NCBI GenBank assembly: GCA_016715885.1 | Contig: JADJXL010000021.1 | Location: 236,461-300,460, forward strand | Direction of reading: 5' to 3' | DNA: 64,000 nt | From: Polyangiaceae bacterium | Lineage (GTDB): Bacteria > Myxococcota_A > Polyangia > Polyangiales > Polyangiaceae | Shown here: positions 1-7,797 of the stretch, one piece after another | How positions within the stretch are numbered: the stretch's first letter is position 1 | How the letters are laid out: each line of letters opens with the position of its first letter | Program-made: the position numbers and the translations under genes | The notes under the pieces: model-generated | Told to the model about the DNA's origin: nothing | Database searches by the model: none | Seen by the model: only the letters and a program-made list of their open reading frames with translations

Positions 1-1223
1 TCATCGATGGCCGCGACGCGTTCCGACATCCATTGTTCGTCGATCGTCCCGCGTGCGCTTGCAAGATGCTGGTACAATTCGGCGAGCAGCGCGACGTGGG
101 ATTCGAGCAGCAGTTTGCGATAGTCGGGGATGCAGCACACGTCCCATAAAAGCTTTACTGCTTCTTTTCCGACGGCGCGTGATCGAATCCATGGATCACG
201 CGCAAGTCGTTCGAGCGCCAGCGAATCATCCGCATGCGACTGCAGCAGCAGCGCACGGTGCGTGGGCGTTTGCCTCAGCGACGCGGACAAACCATCGATG
301 GAACCGAGGTCGAGATCGCTGCTTCGCCACATGAGTTTTCCCACGGCGGGAAAACGATGCGCTTCCACGGCGGCCGCAAGTCCCGGTGGAATCGATAGCG
401 GAGCGAGCGTTCCGAACGAGCCATCGGTCGTGTAACGCCCCGCGCGTCCGGCAATCTGTCCAATTTCGGAAGGATCGAGCTCTCGCGCTTCGCGCCCATC
501 GAATTTTCGCATCGATGCGAATGCCACGTGCTTGACATCCAGATTGAGCCCCATGCCAATCGCATCCGTGGCCACGATGTAATCGACGTCGCCCGCTTGA
601 AACATGGCGACTTGCGCATTGCGCGTGCGTGGCGACAAGGCTCCGAGCACCACGGCGGCGCCTCCGCGCTGTGCTCGCAGTCGTTCGGCCACTTCGTACA
701 CATCCTGCATGGAAAACGCGACGATGGCGCTACGTACGGGCAAATGCGTGAGTTTGTCCGAACCGGTGAAGGCCAACTTGCTGAGGCGTGGATGCTCGGC
801 GATTTTTGCAGCCGGCAGCAGGCCCGAGACCATCGGCTTCATCGACGCAGCCCCGAGAAACCACGTTTCCCGCTTTCCTCGCATCTCGAGCAGCCGTTCG
901 GTGAACACGTGACCACGTTGCGAATGCGCGGCGAGCTGAATTTCGTCGACGGCGACGAAGTCCACTTCTCGTTCTTTGGGCATCGCTTCGGTCGTGCAAA
1001 TCCAGTAATCCGGGCGCCGGGGAATGCGTTTTTCCTCGCCCGTCACCAGCGCTACGCGAGCTTCACCGATGCGTGCCGTGACTTTGTCGTAGACTTCCCG
1101 TGCGAGCAGCCGAAGCGGCAAGCCGATCATCCCCGACTCGTGTTCGAGCATTCGCTCGATAGCGCGGTGCGTCTTGCCAGTGTTCGTTGGACCGAGCACC
1201 GCGGTGACCAATGCGCCGACCAT
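1..1223 (-). CDS. Suv3-like ATP-dependent RNA/DNA helicase, partial at left edge
   Basis: The reading frame starts at an ATG ending at 1223 and runs off the left edge, so the C-terminal part is missing (about 407 codons seen). The Walker A motif GPTNTGKTH lies near residues 11-19, which is the Suv3-type form, and a Walker B/DExH-like stretch AVDEIQL follows around residue 90. The second RecA-like domain shows ATDAIGMGLN and the motif VI region QIAGRAGRYT. A Suv3 C-terminal-like helical region follows. Suv3 proteins unwind RNA and DNA in mitochondrial RNA turnover; bacterial homologues are poorly studied. The gene is divergent from the NTPase-WD40 gene, with about 130 bases between them. The helicase call is secure from motifs; the biological role is not known. 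Confidence 0.8.
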   Translation of the reverse strand, partial: MVGALVTAVLGPTNTGKTHRAIERMLEHESGMIGLPLRLLAREVYDKVTARIGEARVALVTGEEKRIPRRPDYWICTTEAMPKEREVDFVAVDEIQLAAHSQRGHVFTERLLEMRGKRETWFLGAASMKPMVSGLLPAAKIAEHPRLSKLAFTGSDKLTHLPVRSAIVAFSMQDVYEVAERLRAQRGGAAVVLGALSPRTRNAQVAMFQAGDVDYIVATDAIGMGLNLDVKHVAFASMRKFDGREARELDPSEIGQIAGRAGRYTTDGSFGTLAPLSIPPGLAAAVEAHRFPAVGKLMWRSSDLDLGSIDGLSASLRQTPTHRALLLQSHADDSLALERLARDPWIRSRAVGKEAVKLLWDVCCIPDYRKLLLESHVALLAELYQHLASARGTIDEQWMSERVAAID

Positions 1224-1356
1224 TTTCCGCCGCAAGACTAGCGCGGCCTCGGCAGGATGCACGAGTGAAGGCTCGAGGCTGTTTTTTTCGTGATCTCGCC
1301 CGTTCGCGCCGACGGGCTGCCATGGTAGAAAGAGCGGGCATCATTTCTTGGCGCCG

Positions 1357-4300
1357 ATGATGAGCCAGAACCCGTTTCCAGGACCGCAGCCTTTTCGAGC
1401 GACCGATCGGGCCCATTTCCACGGGCGCGAAGATCTTTCCCGGCGTCTCGAAGGGGCGATTTTGGTCCATCGCGCCGTCGTGGTTCACGGTCCATCGGGG
1501 TCTGGAAAATCGTCGCTCATCCAAGCTTCGGTGCTGCCCAACCTGCGCGATGCCGAAGACGTGCGCGTCGTGCAGCTCGATGGGTGGCCCCCTGGCGAGG
1601 ATCCCACGCATTGGCTTTCGATTGCGATGCATGGCGAGCTCAAGCAAGGCTCTCCATCGGCCGATTCGTCGCCGCCCGAAGCCGTGCTCAATTCGCTGAA
1701 GCGTGCGGTTCGAGGTTCGTCCCGTATACTCGTCATTTGTATCGATCAGCTCGAACAGCTTTTTTATCCGGGCCGCGACACGAAACAAACCGAACGATTT
1801 TTCGATTGCGTGAACGACATTCTCGATTTGCCATTGCGCACGCTACGCGTCGTCATGTCGCTGCGCGAGGATTACCTCGGGGTTTTTCGCGACAGACTTC
1901 GAGATCATCGCCGCGTGCTCGGGCAAGGTTTTCGCGTGGGCCCGCTGTCGGTGGCCGAATTGACCGATTCGGTGTGCCAAACGGCGACAACTGGAGTGCC
2001 GCCGCAAGCGTGGTCGCCGGGTGACATGCGCGCGCTCATGATGCAGGTGCGCGTGCCGGGGCAACCCGAATCCGACGATGCCGAGGCGCAATCGGCGTAC
2101 GGGCAAATCGTTTGTCGCGCATTGTTTCAAGAACGTGCTGCAGGTCAGACGAGTACCAATGAGGTTGCCCAAGCTGAACCCATTTTACAAAGGTATCTCG
2201 AAACCACACTTGCGGATCTCGGCGCGTTGCGCGAGCGAGCCGATCGATTGCTCGAAGATCATCTCGTCAGCGGCGATGGTGGTCGCACGTTACGTACGGA
2301 AAAGGAGCTTCAGCGCTACTTTTCGTCAGCGGATCTTCAAACGATTCTCACGGCGCTCGAAGGGGCGGCGATTTTGCACGCTGCGTCTCATCAAGGAACG
2401 CGATATTTCGAGATTGGGCACGATTGGCTGGCGCGCAAGGTATTTGAAAAACGTCAAATTCGCGAACGAGAAGAGGAACGTCTTCGTCGCGAAGAAGAGC
2501 AAGCGAGGGCGCTCGAAAAAGTGCGCAGAGAGCGTCGGGTGCTTTTCTTCATCACGATCGCTTCGCTCGTAGGTGTAGCTGGCGCTACGGCAGGCGCCCT
2601 ATGGGCAGCGGCTGAAAAAAAGAAGGCCGAGCGGGCGGAGGAAGCGGCAAATCGCGCGGCGCTGGTGGCCAAAAGAAGCGAAATCGATGCCCGTGACGCT
2701 AGCATTTTGTCAGGCGTGCGTGAGCTATCGTCACGCGGAAAACTCACGTGGGCGATGAAGCTATTGCCGGAAGTCGCGTTGCCGGCAAAACGCCGAGGTT
2801 GGGTGGCTCTTGCCAGTGATCTTTTGGCAGGGAATGCTCTGCGTTCCACGCTCGAAGGACACACCGCATCCCTGACGACAGCCTCCTTTTCGCCCGATGG
2901 CAAGCGTATTCTCACGGCGGCCATCGACGGCACCGCGCGCATTTGGGATTACGAAGGTGAAACCGCACCGATTGTTTTATCAGAACATGCCGATAGCATT
3001 ACGATTGCAAGATGGAGCCACGACGGCAAATACTTTCTCACAGCATCCAGGGACGGCACGGCACGTATTTACGAAGCGAGCGGCAAAGGCACTCCGGTCG
3101 TCTTGGAAGGGGCCAAAGGGCCGCTCACATATGCCGATTTCAGCCCTGACGATACGCGTGTCGTGACCGCATCTCGTGATGGGTTCGTCCGTATATATCC
3201 AGCACGTGGTAATATGCCTCCCGTTGAAATCGAGGCCAGCAAAGCGGCGGTTTATTGTGCCATTTTTCATCCGGATGGAAAACGCGTTTTTTTCTCCTCG
3301 CATGATGGTTTCGTTCAGTCCTGGGACGACAAGCCCCGCACGAAACCCGTCAAAATCGGCAAACACGAAGCCGCTGTCACGTTTCTCGCATTGAGCCCCG
3401 ACAAGGTCCATCTCGCTTCCGCTTCCATCGACGGCACGGCCCACATTTGGAACATCGACCTCGCCAAACCCCGCATCGTTGCGACCATTGTTCACGACGG
3501 TCCCGTGAATCATTTGGCATTCAGCCCGGACGCGCATTACGTCGCAACGGCTTCAGCAGATCATCGAGCCAAGGTGCTTCGTATCGGTAGTGGCGATCCC
3601 CCCATCGTTCTTTCTGGCCATAAACAGTCGATTACGCAAGTCGCATTTCATCCGAATGGTAAATTCATTGCAACAGCCTCGCTGGACATGACCGCGCGCA
3701 TCTTCCGTATTCGGGGCGGAGCATCCTTTACATTGCGTGGGCACGAATCCGCCGTTCGCACGATTGCGTGGAGTCCCGATGCTTCCGCCATCGTCACCGC
3801 TGCTGGTGATGGTACGGCTCGATCGGCGGATGAAACAGCAAAGATCTGGAGTACTCGAGCCATAGAGCAAATTGCGTATGGTGTTCACGGTCCTTTCACG
3901 TTTCACCAAGCGGATATCGCTGTGGATGAAATGGCGATCGTCACGGCACACGACGATGATACCGCGCGCGTTTTTCGTCGCGAGGACGGAGATGATTTCA
4001 TTCCTTTGACCGGTCACAGCGGTTGGGTGCACCATGCGTCGTTCGCTCCTGACAGCAAATCTGTGACGACCGCATCGTTCGACAAGTCCGTTCGTGTGTT
4101 TCGTTTGGACAAACCATCGAATCCCATTACGCTTGGTCAGCACGAAGCCGAGGCACGATTTGCTCTGTTCAGCCCCGATGCAACGCGAGTGCTTTCTGGT
4201 GGCGACGATTCCAAGGCCATGATCTTTGCGGTCGATGGCAAGAGTGCACCCATCACGCTCGCGGGTCACCGAGATTGGCTTGTCGCAGGCGCTTGGAGCC

Positions 4301-5274
4301 CGGATGGTAAACGAGTCGTTACGGCGTCATTCGACAATACGGCGCGCATTTGGAATGCCGATGGAACGGGTATCGCCGAAGAGCTCGTGGGGCACAAGGC
4401 AGAAGTGGTGGCAGTGGCATTTTTCCCCGACGGAAAGCGGGTCGTTACGGCATCAGCTGATCATACGGCCCGTATTTGGCAATCCGGTCAGACGTCACGA
4501 CAGCTCCTTCATGGAGGGCCCGTGTCGCTCATTGCCGTGAGCTTCGACGGAAAGTTCGTCGCGACATACTCCGGAGATCTCCTCATTCGCATCTGGCGGG
4601 CGGATTCCGATGAACAACCAATCGAGTTTGAAGCAAACGCTCCGCTCCGAGTGCTCAAGTTCGACAAAGATGGCCGAATCATCACGCTCGACGTAGACAA
4701 CGCCATGCATACATGGATGATCGATGTCGACAAGCTCCGCGAGCGCATCGTGCGAGCCAACGCAGATTGTTTGCCGGCTGCAATCAGAATGCTCTACTTG
4801 CACGAAATCGCGACCGTTGCGGACGAGCGATATGCTTCATGCAAGAAAAACCCATATCAGATGCCTTGGTATCTGCCGGTCGACCAGGCGGTGCTGGCGG
4901 TGGATGCCAACGACGTCGCCTATTCCCTGCACGCGCCCACGCTCGAGGATTACGCCGCGACGGAATTGGGTCGAGACTTGGTTCGCGTCAAAGTCGTGGT
5001 AATCCCCAGCGACGCCGCGGTTGAAGTCGACGGCGTTTCCGTGCCTCGCAAACACGGCGTCGTCGTATTCGTCGCAAAAATCGGCCAAGTGCGAAAGCTA
5101 CACGTGCAACGAGGCGCCAAGCATCGGTTGTTCGACATCAAGATATTTGCTGACCGTGCTGAACCGGCGCGTATCGATCTGAATGACAAACCTGCGGCGA
5201 CCGTGACTCCAAGCTCGACGAACCAAACGCGAAAAGAGCCCGCAAATTCTTTGCTACCGGAAGAAATGCAATGA
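1357..5274 (+). CDS. nSTAND-type NTPase with WD40 repeats and C-terminal PEGA-like domain
   Basis: A protein of about 1305 residues. It opens with the NPFPGPQPF signature typical of nSTAND1 NTPases, followed by Walker A GPSGSGKS near residues 45-52 and Walker B ILVICIDQLEQL near 125-135. A charged coiled coil (about 365-395) leads into one predicted membrane segment at about 396-417. From about residue 490 to 1110 there are many WD40 repeats with the pattern GH..(x)..SPDG..(x)..TAS.D.TARIW. The C-terminus has a PEGA-like beta segment (VVVIPSDAAVEVDGVSV). STAND proteins act as signal-driven switches, some in anti-phage defence and some in developmental signalling; which applies here cannot be told. 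An in-frame TTG lies nine bases upstream (1348), but the ATG pair at 1357/1360 is preferred. It converges on the Nif3-family gene. Confidence 0.85.
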   Translation: MMSQNPFPGPQPFRATDRAHFHGREDLSRRLEGAILVHRAVVVHGPSGSGKSSLIQASVLPNLRDAEDVRVVQLDGWPPGEDPTHWLSIAMHGELKQGSPSADSSPPEAVLNSLKRAVRGSSRILVICIDQLEQLFYPGRDTKQTERFFDCVNDILDLPLRTLRVVMSLREDYLGVFRDRLRDHRRVLGQGFRVGPLSVAELTDSVCQTATTGVPPQAWSPGDMRALMMQVRVPGQPESDDAEAQSAYGQIVCRALFQERAAGQTSTNEVAQAEPILQRYLETTLADLGALRERADRLLEDHLVSGDGGRTLRTEKELQRYFSSADLQTILTALEGAAILHAASHQGTRYFEIGHDWLARKVFEKRQIREREEERLRREEEQARALEKVRRERRVLFFITIASLVGVAGATAGALWAAAEKKKAERAEEAANRAALVAKRSEIDARDASILSGVRELSSRGKLTWAMKLLPEVALPAKRRGWVALASDLLAGNALRSTLEGHTASLTTASFSPDGKRILTAAIDGTARIWDYEGETAPIVLSEHADSITIARWSHDGKYFLTASRDGTARIYEASGKGTPVVLEGAKGPLTYADFSPDDTRVVTASRDGFVRIYPARGNMPPVEIEASKAAVYCAIFHPDGKRVFFSSHDGFVQSWDDKPRTKPVKIGKHEAAVTFLALSPDKVHLASASIDGTAHIWNIDLAKPRIVATIVHDGPVNHLAFSPDAHYVATASADHRAKVLRIGSGDPPIVLSGHKQSITQVAFHPNGKFIATASLDMTARIFRIRGGASFTLRGHESAVRTIAWSPDASAIVTAAGDGTARSADETAKIWSTRAIEQIAYGVHGPFTFHQADIAVDEMAIVTAHDDDTARVFRREDGDDFIPLTGHSGWVHHASFAPDSKSVTTASFDKSVRVFRLDKPSNPITLGQHEAEARFALFSPDATRVLSGGDDSKAMIFAVDGKSAPITLAGHRDWLVAGAWSPDGKRVVTASFDNTARIWNADGTGIAEELVGHKAEVVAVAFFPDGKRVVTASADHTARIWQSGQTSRQLLHGGPVSLIAVSFDGKFVATYSGDLLIRIWRADSDEQPIEFEANAPLRVLKFDKDGRIITLDVDNAMHTWMIDVDKLRERIVRANADCLPAAIRMLYLHEIATVADERYASCKKNPYQMPWYLPVDQAVLAVDANDVAYSLHAPTLEDYAATELGRDLVRVKVVVIPSDAAVEVDGVSVPRKHGVVVFVAKIGQVRKLHVQRGAKHRLFDIKIFADRAEPARIDLNDKPAATVTPSSTNQTRKEPANSLLPEEMQ

Positions 5275-5290
5275 ACCGACGAAGTCGGTT
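5274..5290. terminator. short hairpin overlapping two convergent stop codons
   Basis: AACCGAC-GAA-GTCGGTT forms a perfect 7-bp stem with a 3-base loop. It begins on the last base of the upstream stop codon and covers most of the convergent gene's stop codon. There is no clear T-tract. A bidirectional terminator role is an inference from position. Confidence 0.4.
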
Positions 5291-6083
5291 ACAGCACGTC
5301 GAACGGATCCCGATCTTCAGCGCTCAGTGCGATTTCGACTCCCGGAAGCAGCGAAGCCAATCTATCTAGAATTCGCCCAAGTGCCGCTCGTTCGCTGTTC
5401 GAATGCAGCGCACACACGACCGTCAATCCTGCTTTGGCTGCGCGTAATGCATCGTGATGACGCATTTCGCCTGTCAAATACAGGTCCGCGCCTTGCGCGA
5501 GCGCGTCGTCGATCATATTTCCCGCGGCGCCAGCGCTTGCTGCGACCGTTCGAGCATCGCCATCGTGCGGCCCAGCGACGAGCAGCGCGGAAATGCCGAG
5601 ACCTTGCTTGATGCGAGCAAAAAGCTCGGTGCGCGGCGTGGGTTTGTCCAGCATTCCAATGCGTCCGAGCCCCAGCATTTCGCCTTCGGGAGCGGGACCG
5701 AATTTGGCGCCCGGTGCGCGCATGGGCCTGCGCGCGGATAGGCCCAGCACATCCGCCAAGAAATCATTCGTTCCACCTTCGGCAACGTCGAGCGCCGTGT
5801 GGTGCGAAAAAATCGCAATCCCATCTCGAGCAGCCTCGAAGATTCCACCACCCGCGACGACACGCTTCATCGGATCGAAAATCGCAGGGTGATAGGCGAC
5901 CACGAGGTTTGCTCGTTTGGCACGCGCTTCCGCAGCCACGGCTGGGGTATAGTCGATGCACAGAAGCATTCGATCGACGTTCGCGGAAGGATCGCCCACG
6001 AGGAGGCCAACGTTGTCCCATCCTTCTGCAAGCCGCAGCGGAGCAATGGAATCGAGCACGACGAGGATGTCAGCCAGACGCAT
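5289..6083 (-). CDS. Nif3-like dinuclear metal centre hexameric protein
   Basis: About 264 residues beginning MRLADILVVLDSIAP, a typical start for the Nif3/YbgI (DUF34) family. Family metal-binding features are visible: the AYHPAIFDP segment, the SHHTALDVAEGGTND segment and a late YLTGEMRHHDA segment that contributes His/Glu ligands. The middle part matches the family insertion. These proteins form toroidal hexamers with two metals per subunit; proposed roles include GTP cyclohydrolase I-like or metal-handling functions, none firm. The frame is open up to 6395, but the extension lacks homology-like character and would cross a structured repeat, so the ATG at 6083 is preferred. Confidence 0.85.
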   Translation of the reverse strand: MRLADILVVLDSIAPLRLAEGWDNVGLLVGDPSANVDRMLLCIDYTPAVAAEARAKRANLVVAYHPAIFDPMKRVVAGGGIFEAARDGIAIFSHHTALDVAEGGTNDFLADVLGLSARRPMRAPGAKFGPAPEGEMLGLGRIGMLDKPTPRTELFARIKQGLGISALLVAGPHDGDARTVAASAGAAGNMIDDALAQGADLYLTGEMRHHDALRAAKAGLTVVCALHSNSERAALGRILDRLASLLPGVEIALSAEDRDPFDVL

Positions 6084-6145
6084 GCGCGCATCTGTATCAC
6101 GTTTCGCTTCGCATGTACCGCCAAAGTCGCGTTGGAATCGAGGGC

Positions 6146-6241
6146 GAAGCTCGAATTTCGCGGCGTTCGCGAGGGGTCCCACCGTTTGATCCCGCGGAGC
6201 GGGCGAGTTTGGGAACGCGAGCGTCGCGAAATTCGGGCTTC
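6146..6241 (+). repeat. structured dispersed repeat, copy 1 (long hairpin with conserved core)
   Basis: Two 26-base arms (6146-6171 and 6216-6241) pair over their whole length with only three G-U type wobbles. The 44-base core between them contains GGGTCCCAC, GTTTGA, a CCCGC-GGA-GCGGG hairpin and GCGAGTTTGGG. The same core, with different but again self-complementary arms, occurs on the other strand at 28644-28742. It lies between the divergent Nif3 and methyltransferase genes, with the core oriented like the methyltransferase. Confidence 0.75.
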
Positions 6242-6296
6242 GGCCGGGCTCACATCTTGGCAACCGATTGACGCATAACGCGCCGTCGGATATACG

Positions 6297-7019
6297 ATGA
6301 GCGTTTCGAACGATTCGTCGAGGTTTTACGTGGTTCTTCCCGTCTTGGATGATGCTCTGCTCCGAACCATCGACGACATTCGCGCTGGGCGGCAAGCCTC
6401 CGACCGCATTTTCGACGGGCTATTTCCCGAACCGGTTCGCCGCGTGTCGTCGCGATTTTGGACGCCCATCAACGTTGCGAGGAAGGCGGCCCATCTATTG
6501 GCGGAAGGTGACGGCCCGGTGCTCGATGTGGGCGCCGGTGTCGGCAAATTCTGCATCATTGGCGCTCTCACGACGAACGCTGAATTTCACGGCCTCGAGC
6601 ATCGAAAGGAGCTCGTATCGATCGCCAACGCCGTCATTGATGTGTTGGGTTTGTCCGAGCGTGCCCATGTTTTTCACGGGACCCTCGACGACGTCGACTG
6701 GTCACGTTATTCGTCGTTTTATTTCTGTAATCCTTTCGAGGAAAACATTTTTCCGGACGCGCGGCGTTTCGATGAAAAGGTCCCATTAAGTAAAACCCGA
6801 TTTCATCAAGATACCGCGCGCGTCGAACGGGAGCTCGATGCGGCGCCTGTTGGCACGCGGGTCGTCACGTTTCACGGTCTCGGCGGACGAGTGCCTGCGA
6901 CGTATCGGCTCATGCCCGAGAAAACCCGCGGAAACCCGCTCATGCGAATGTGGATCAAGGTTGAAGAAGGAAGTGCGGAAGGTCGGGGCACCTTCGATGG
7001 TTGGATCGATGAGCGCTAA
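6297..7019 (+). CDS. SAM-dependent methyltransferase, class I
   Basis: 240 residues starting with ATG at 6297. A class I SAM-binding motif I, VLDVGAGVGKFC, is at about residues 75-86, an acidic motif II region GLEHRKEL follows near 99-106, and an NPF motif (FCNPFEEN, residues 143-150) sits where N6-adenine/N5-glutamine type enzymes carry (N/D)PP(Y/F). The substrate is not evident. The stop overlaps the start region of the downstream ABC ATPase gene by 11 bases, so the three genes 6297-9917 probably form one operon. No transmembrane segment or signal is seen. Confidence 0.75.
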   Translation: MSVSNDSSRFYVVLPVLDDALLRTIDDIRAGRQASDRIFDGLFPEPVRRVSSRFWTPINVARKAAHLLAEGDGPVLDVGAGVGKFCIIGALTTNAEFHGLEHRKELVSIANAVIDVLGLSERAHVFHGTLDDVDWSRYSSFYFCNPFEENIFPDARRFDEKVPLSKTRFHQDTARVERELDAAPVGTRVVTFHGLGGRVPATYRLMPEKTRGNPLMRMWIKVEEGSAEGRGTFDGWIDER

Positions 7020-7797
7020 CATGGAGATGCAGAAAAATAGGCCCCTCGTCGCCGAGGGACTCGTGAAGCATTTTGGCGACAAGGTTGCCGTGGCGGGGCT
7101 CGACCTCGACATAGGCGCCGGGGAAGTCGTTGGTTTGCTCGGGCCGAATGGTGCGGGAAAAACCACGGCCCTCCGCATGCTCGCGGGCATTCTTCGCCCG
7201 ACGAAGGGCAAGGTGGTCGTCGGCGGCGTGGATCTTGCCGAAAAACCGCTCGAAGGCAAAACCATGATTGGATTTCTCTCGGGTGATACGCAGCTATATC
7301 AGCGCCTTTCGCCACGTGAAACGCTTCTTTATTTTGGGAGGTTGCACGGTTTGTCCGAATCGCACCTCGCCGCGCGTATCGATTCGCTCGTGCACGATCT
7401 CGAAATGCAGAGTTTTGCCGATCGCCCATGCGGAACCTTGTCCACGGGTCAGAAGCAGCGAGCGAACATTGCCCGCGCGTTTTTGCACGAGCCTTCGGTG
7501 CTCATTTTGGACGAACCCACCAATGCACTCGACATTCTCTCCGGCAGATTCATCGTAGAATCCATTCGCAAGGAACGCGCAGCCGGTCGCGCCATTCTAT
7601 TTTCCACGCACATCATGAGCGAAGCGGAATACTTGTGCGATCGCATTGCCTTCATTCACGAAGGCCGCGTCGTCGACGTGGGTGACGTGCCCGCGCTTTG
7701 CGCACGCGCCGGAAGCGCAAACAATCTCACCGACGCGTTTTTGCATCATGTGCAGCAAGGCCAATCCGCCCAATCGGAGCAAGGGGGTGCGCTGTGA
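7009..7797 (+). CDS. ABC transporter ATP-binding protein (NatA-like exporter family)
   Basis: About 262 residues. Walker A is GPNGAGKTT, the Q-loop region follows, the signature is LSTGQKQR and Walker B is VLILDEPTNALD, with the H-loop in FSTHIMSEAE. This arrangement fits the DrrA/NatA-type exporter ATPases that pair with ABC-2 permeases. The start is either ATG 7009 (overlapping the methyltransferase stop) or ATG 7021; neither has a strong ribosome-binding site. The stop overlaps the GTG of the following permease (GTGA), so the two are translationally coupled and make one transporter. Confidence 0.9.
   Translation: MSANMEMQKNRPLVAEGLVKHFGDKVAVAGLDLDIGAGEVVGLLGPNGAGKTTALRMLAGILRPTKGKVVVGGVDLAEKPLEGKTMIGFLSGDTQLYQRLSPRETLLYFGRLHGLSESHLAARIDSLVHDLEMQSFADRPCGTLSTGQKQRANIARAFLHEPSVLILDEPTNALDILSGRFIVESIRKERAAGRAILFSTHIMSEAEYLCDRIAFIHEGRVVDVGDVPALCARAGSANNLTDAFLHHVQQGQSAQSEQGGAL

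Noticed and set aside
6084..6395. N-terminal extension of the Nif3-family gene
   Set aside because: The frame is open, but it runs through the structured repeat and its sequence has no family match; the ATG at 6083 starts the family domain.
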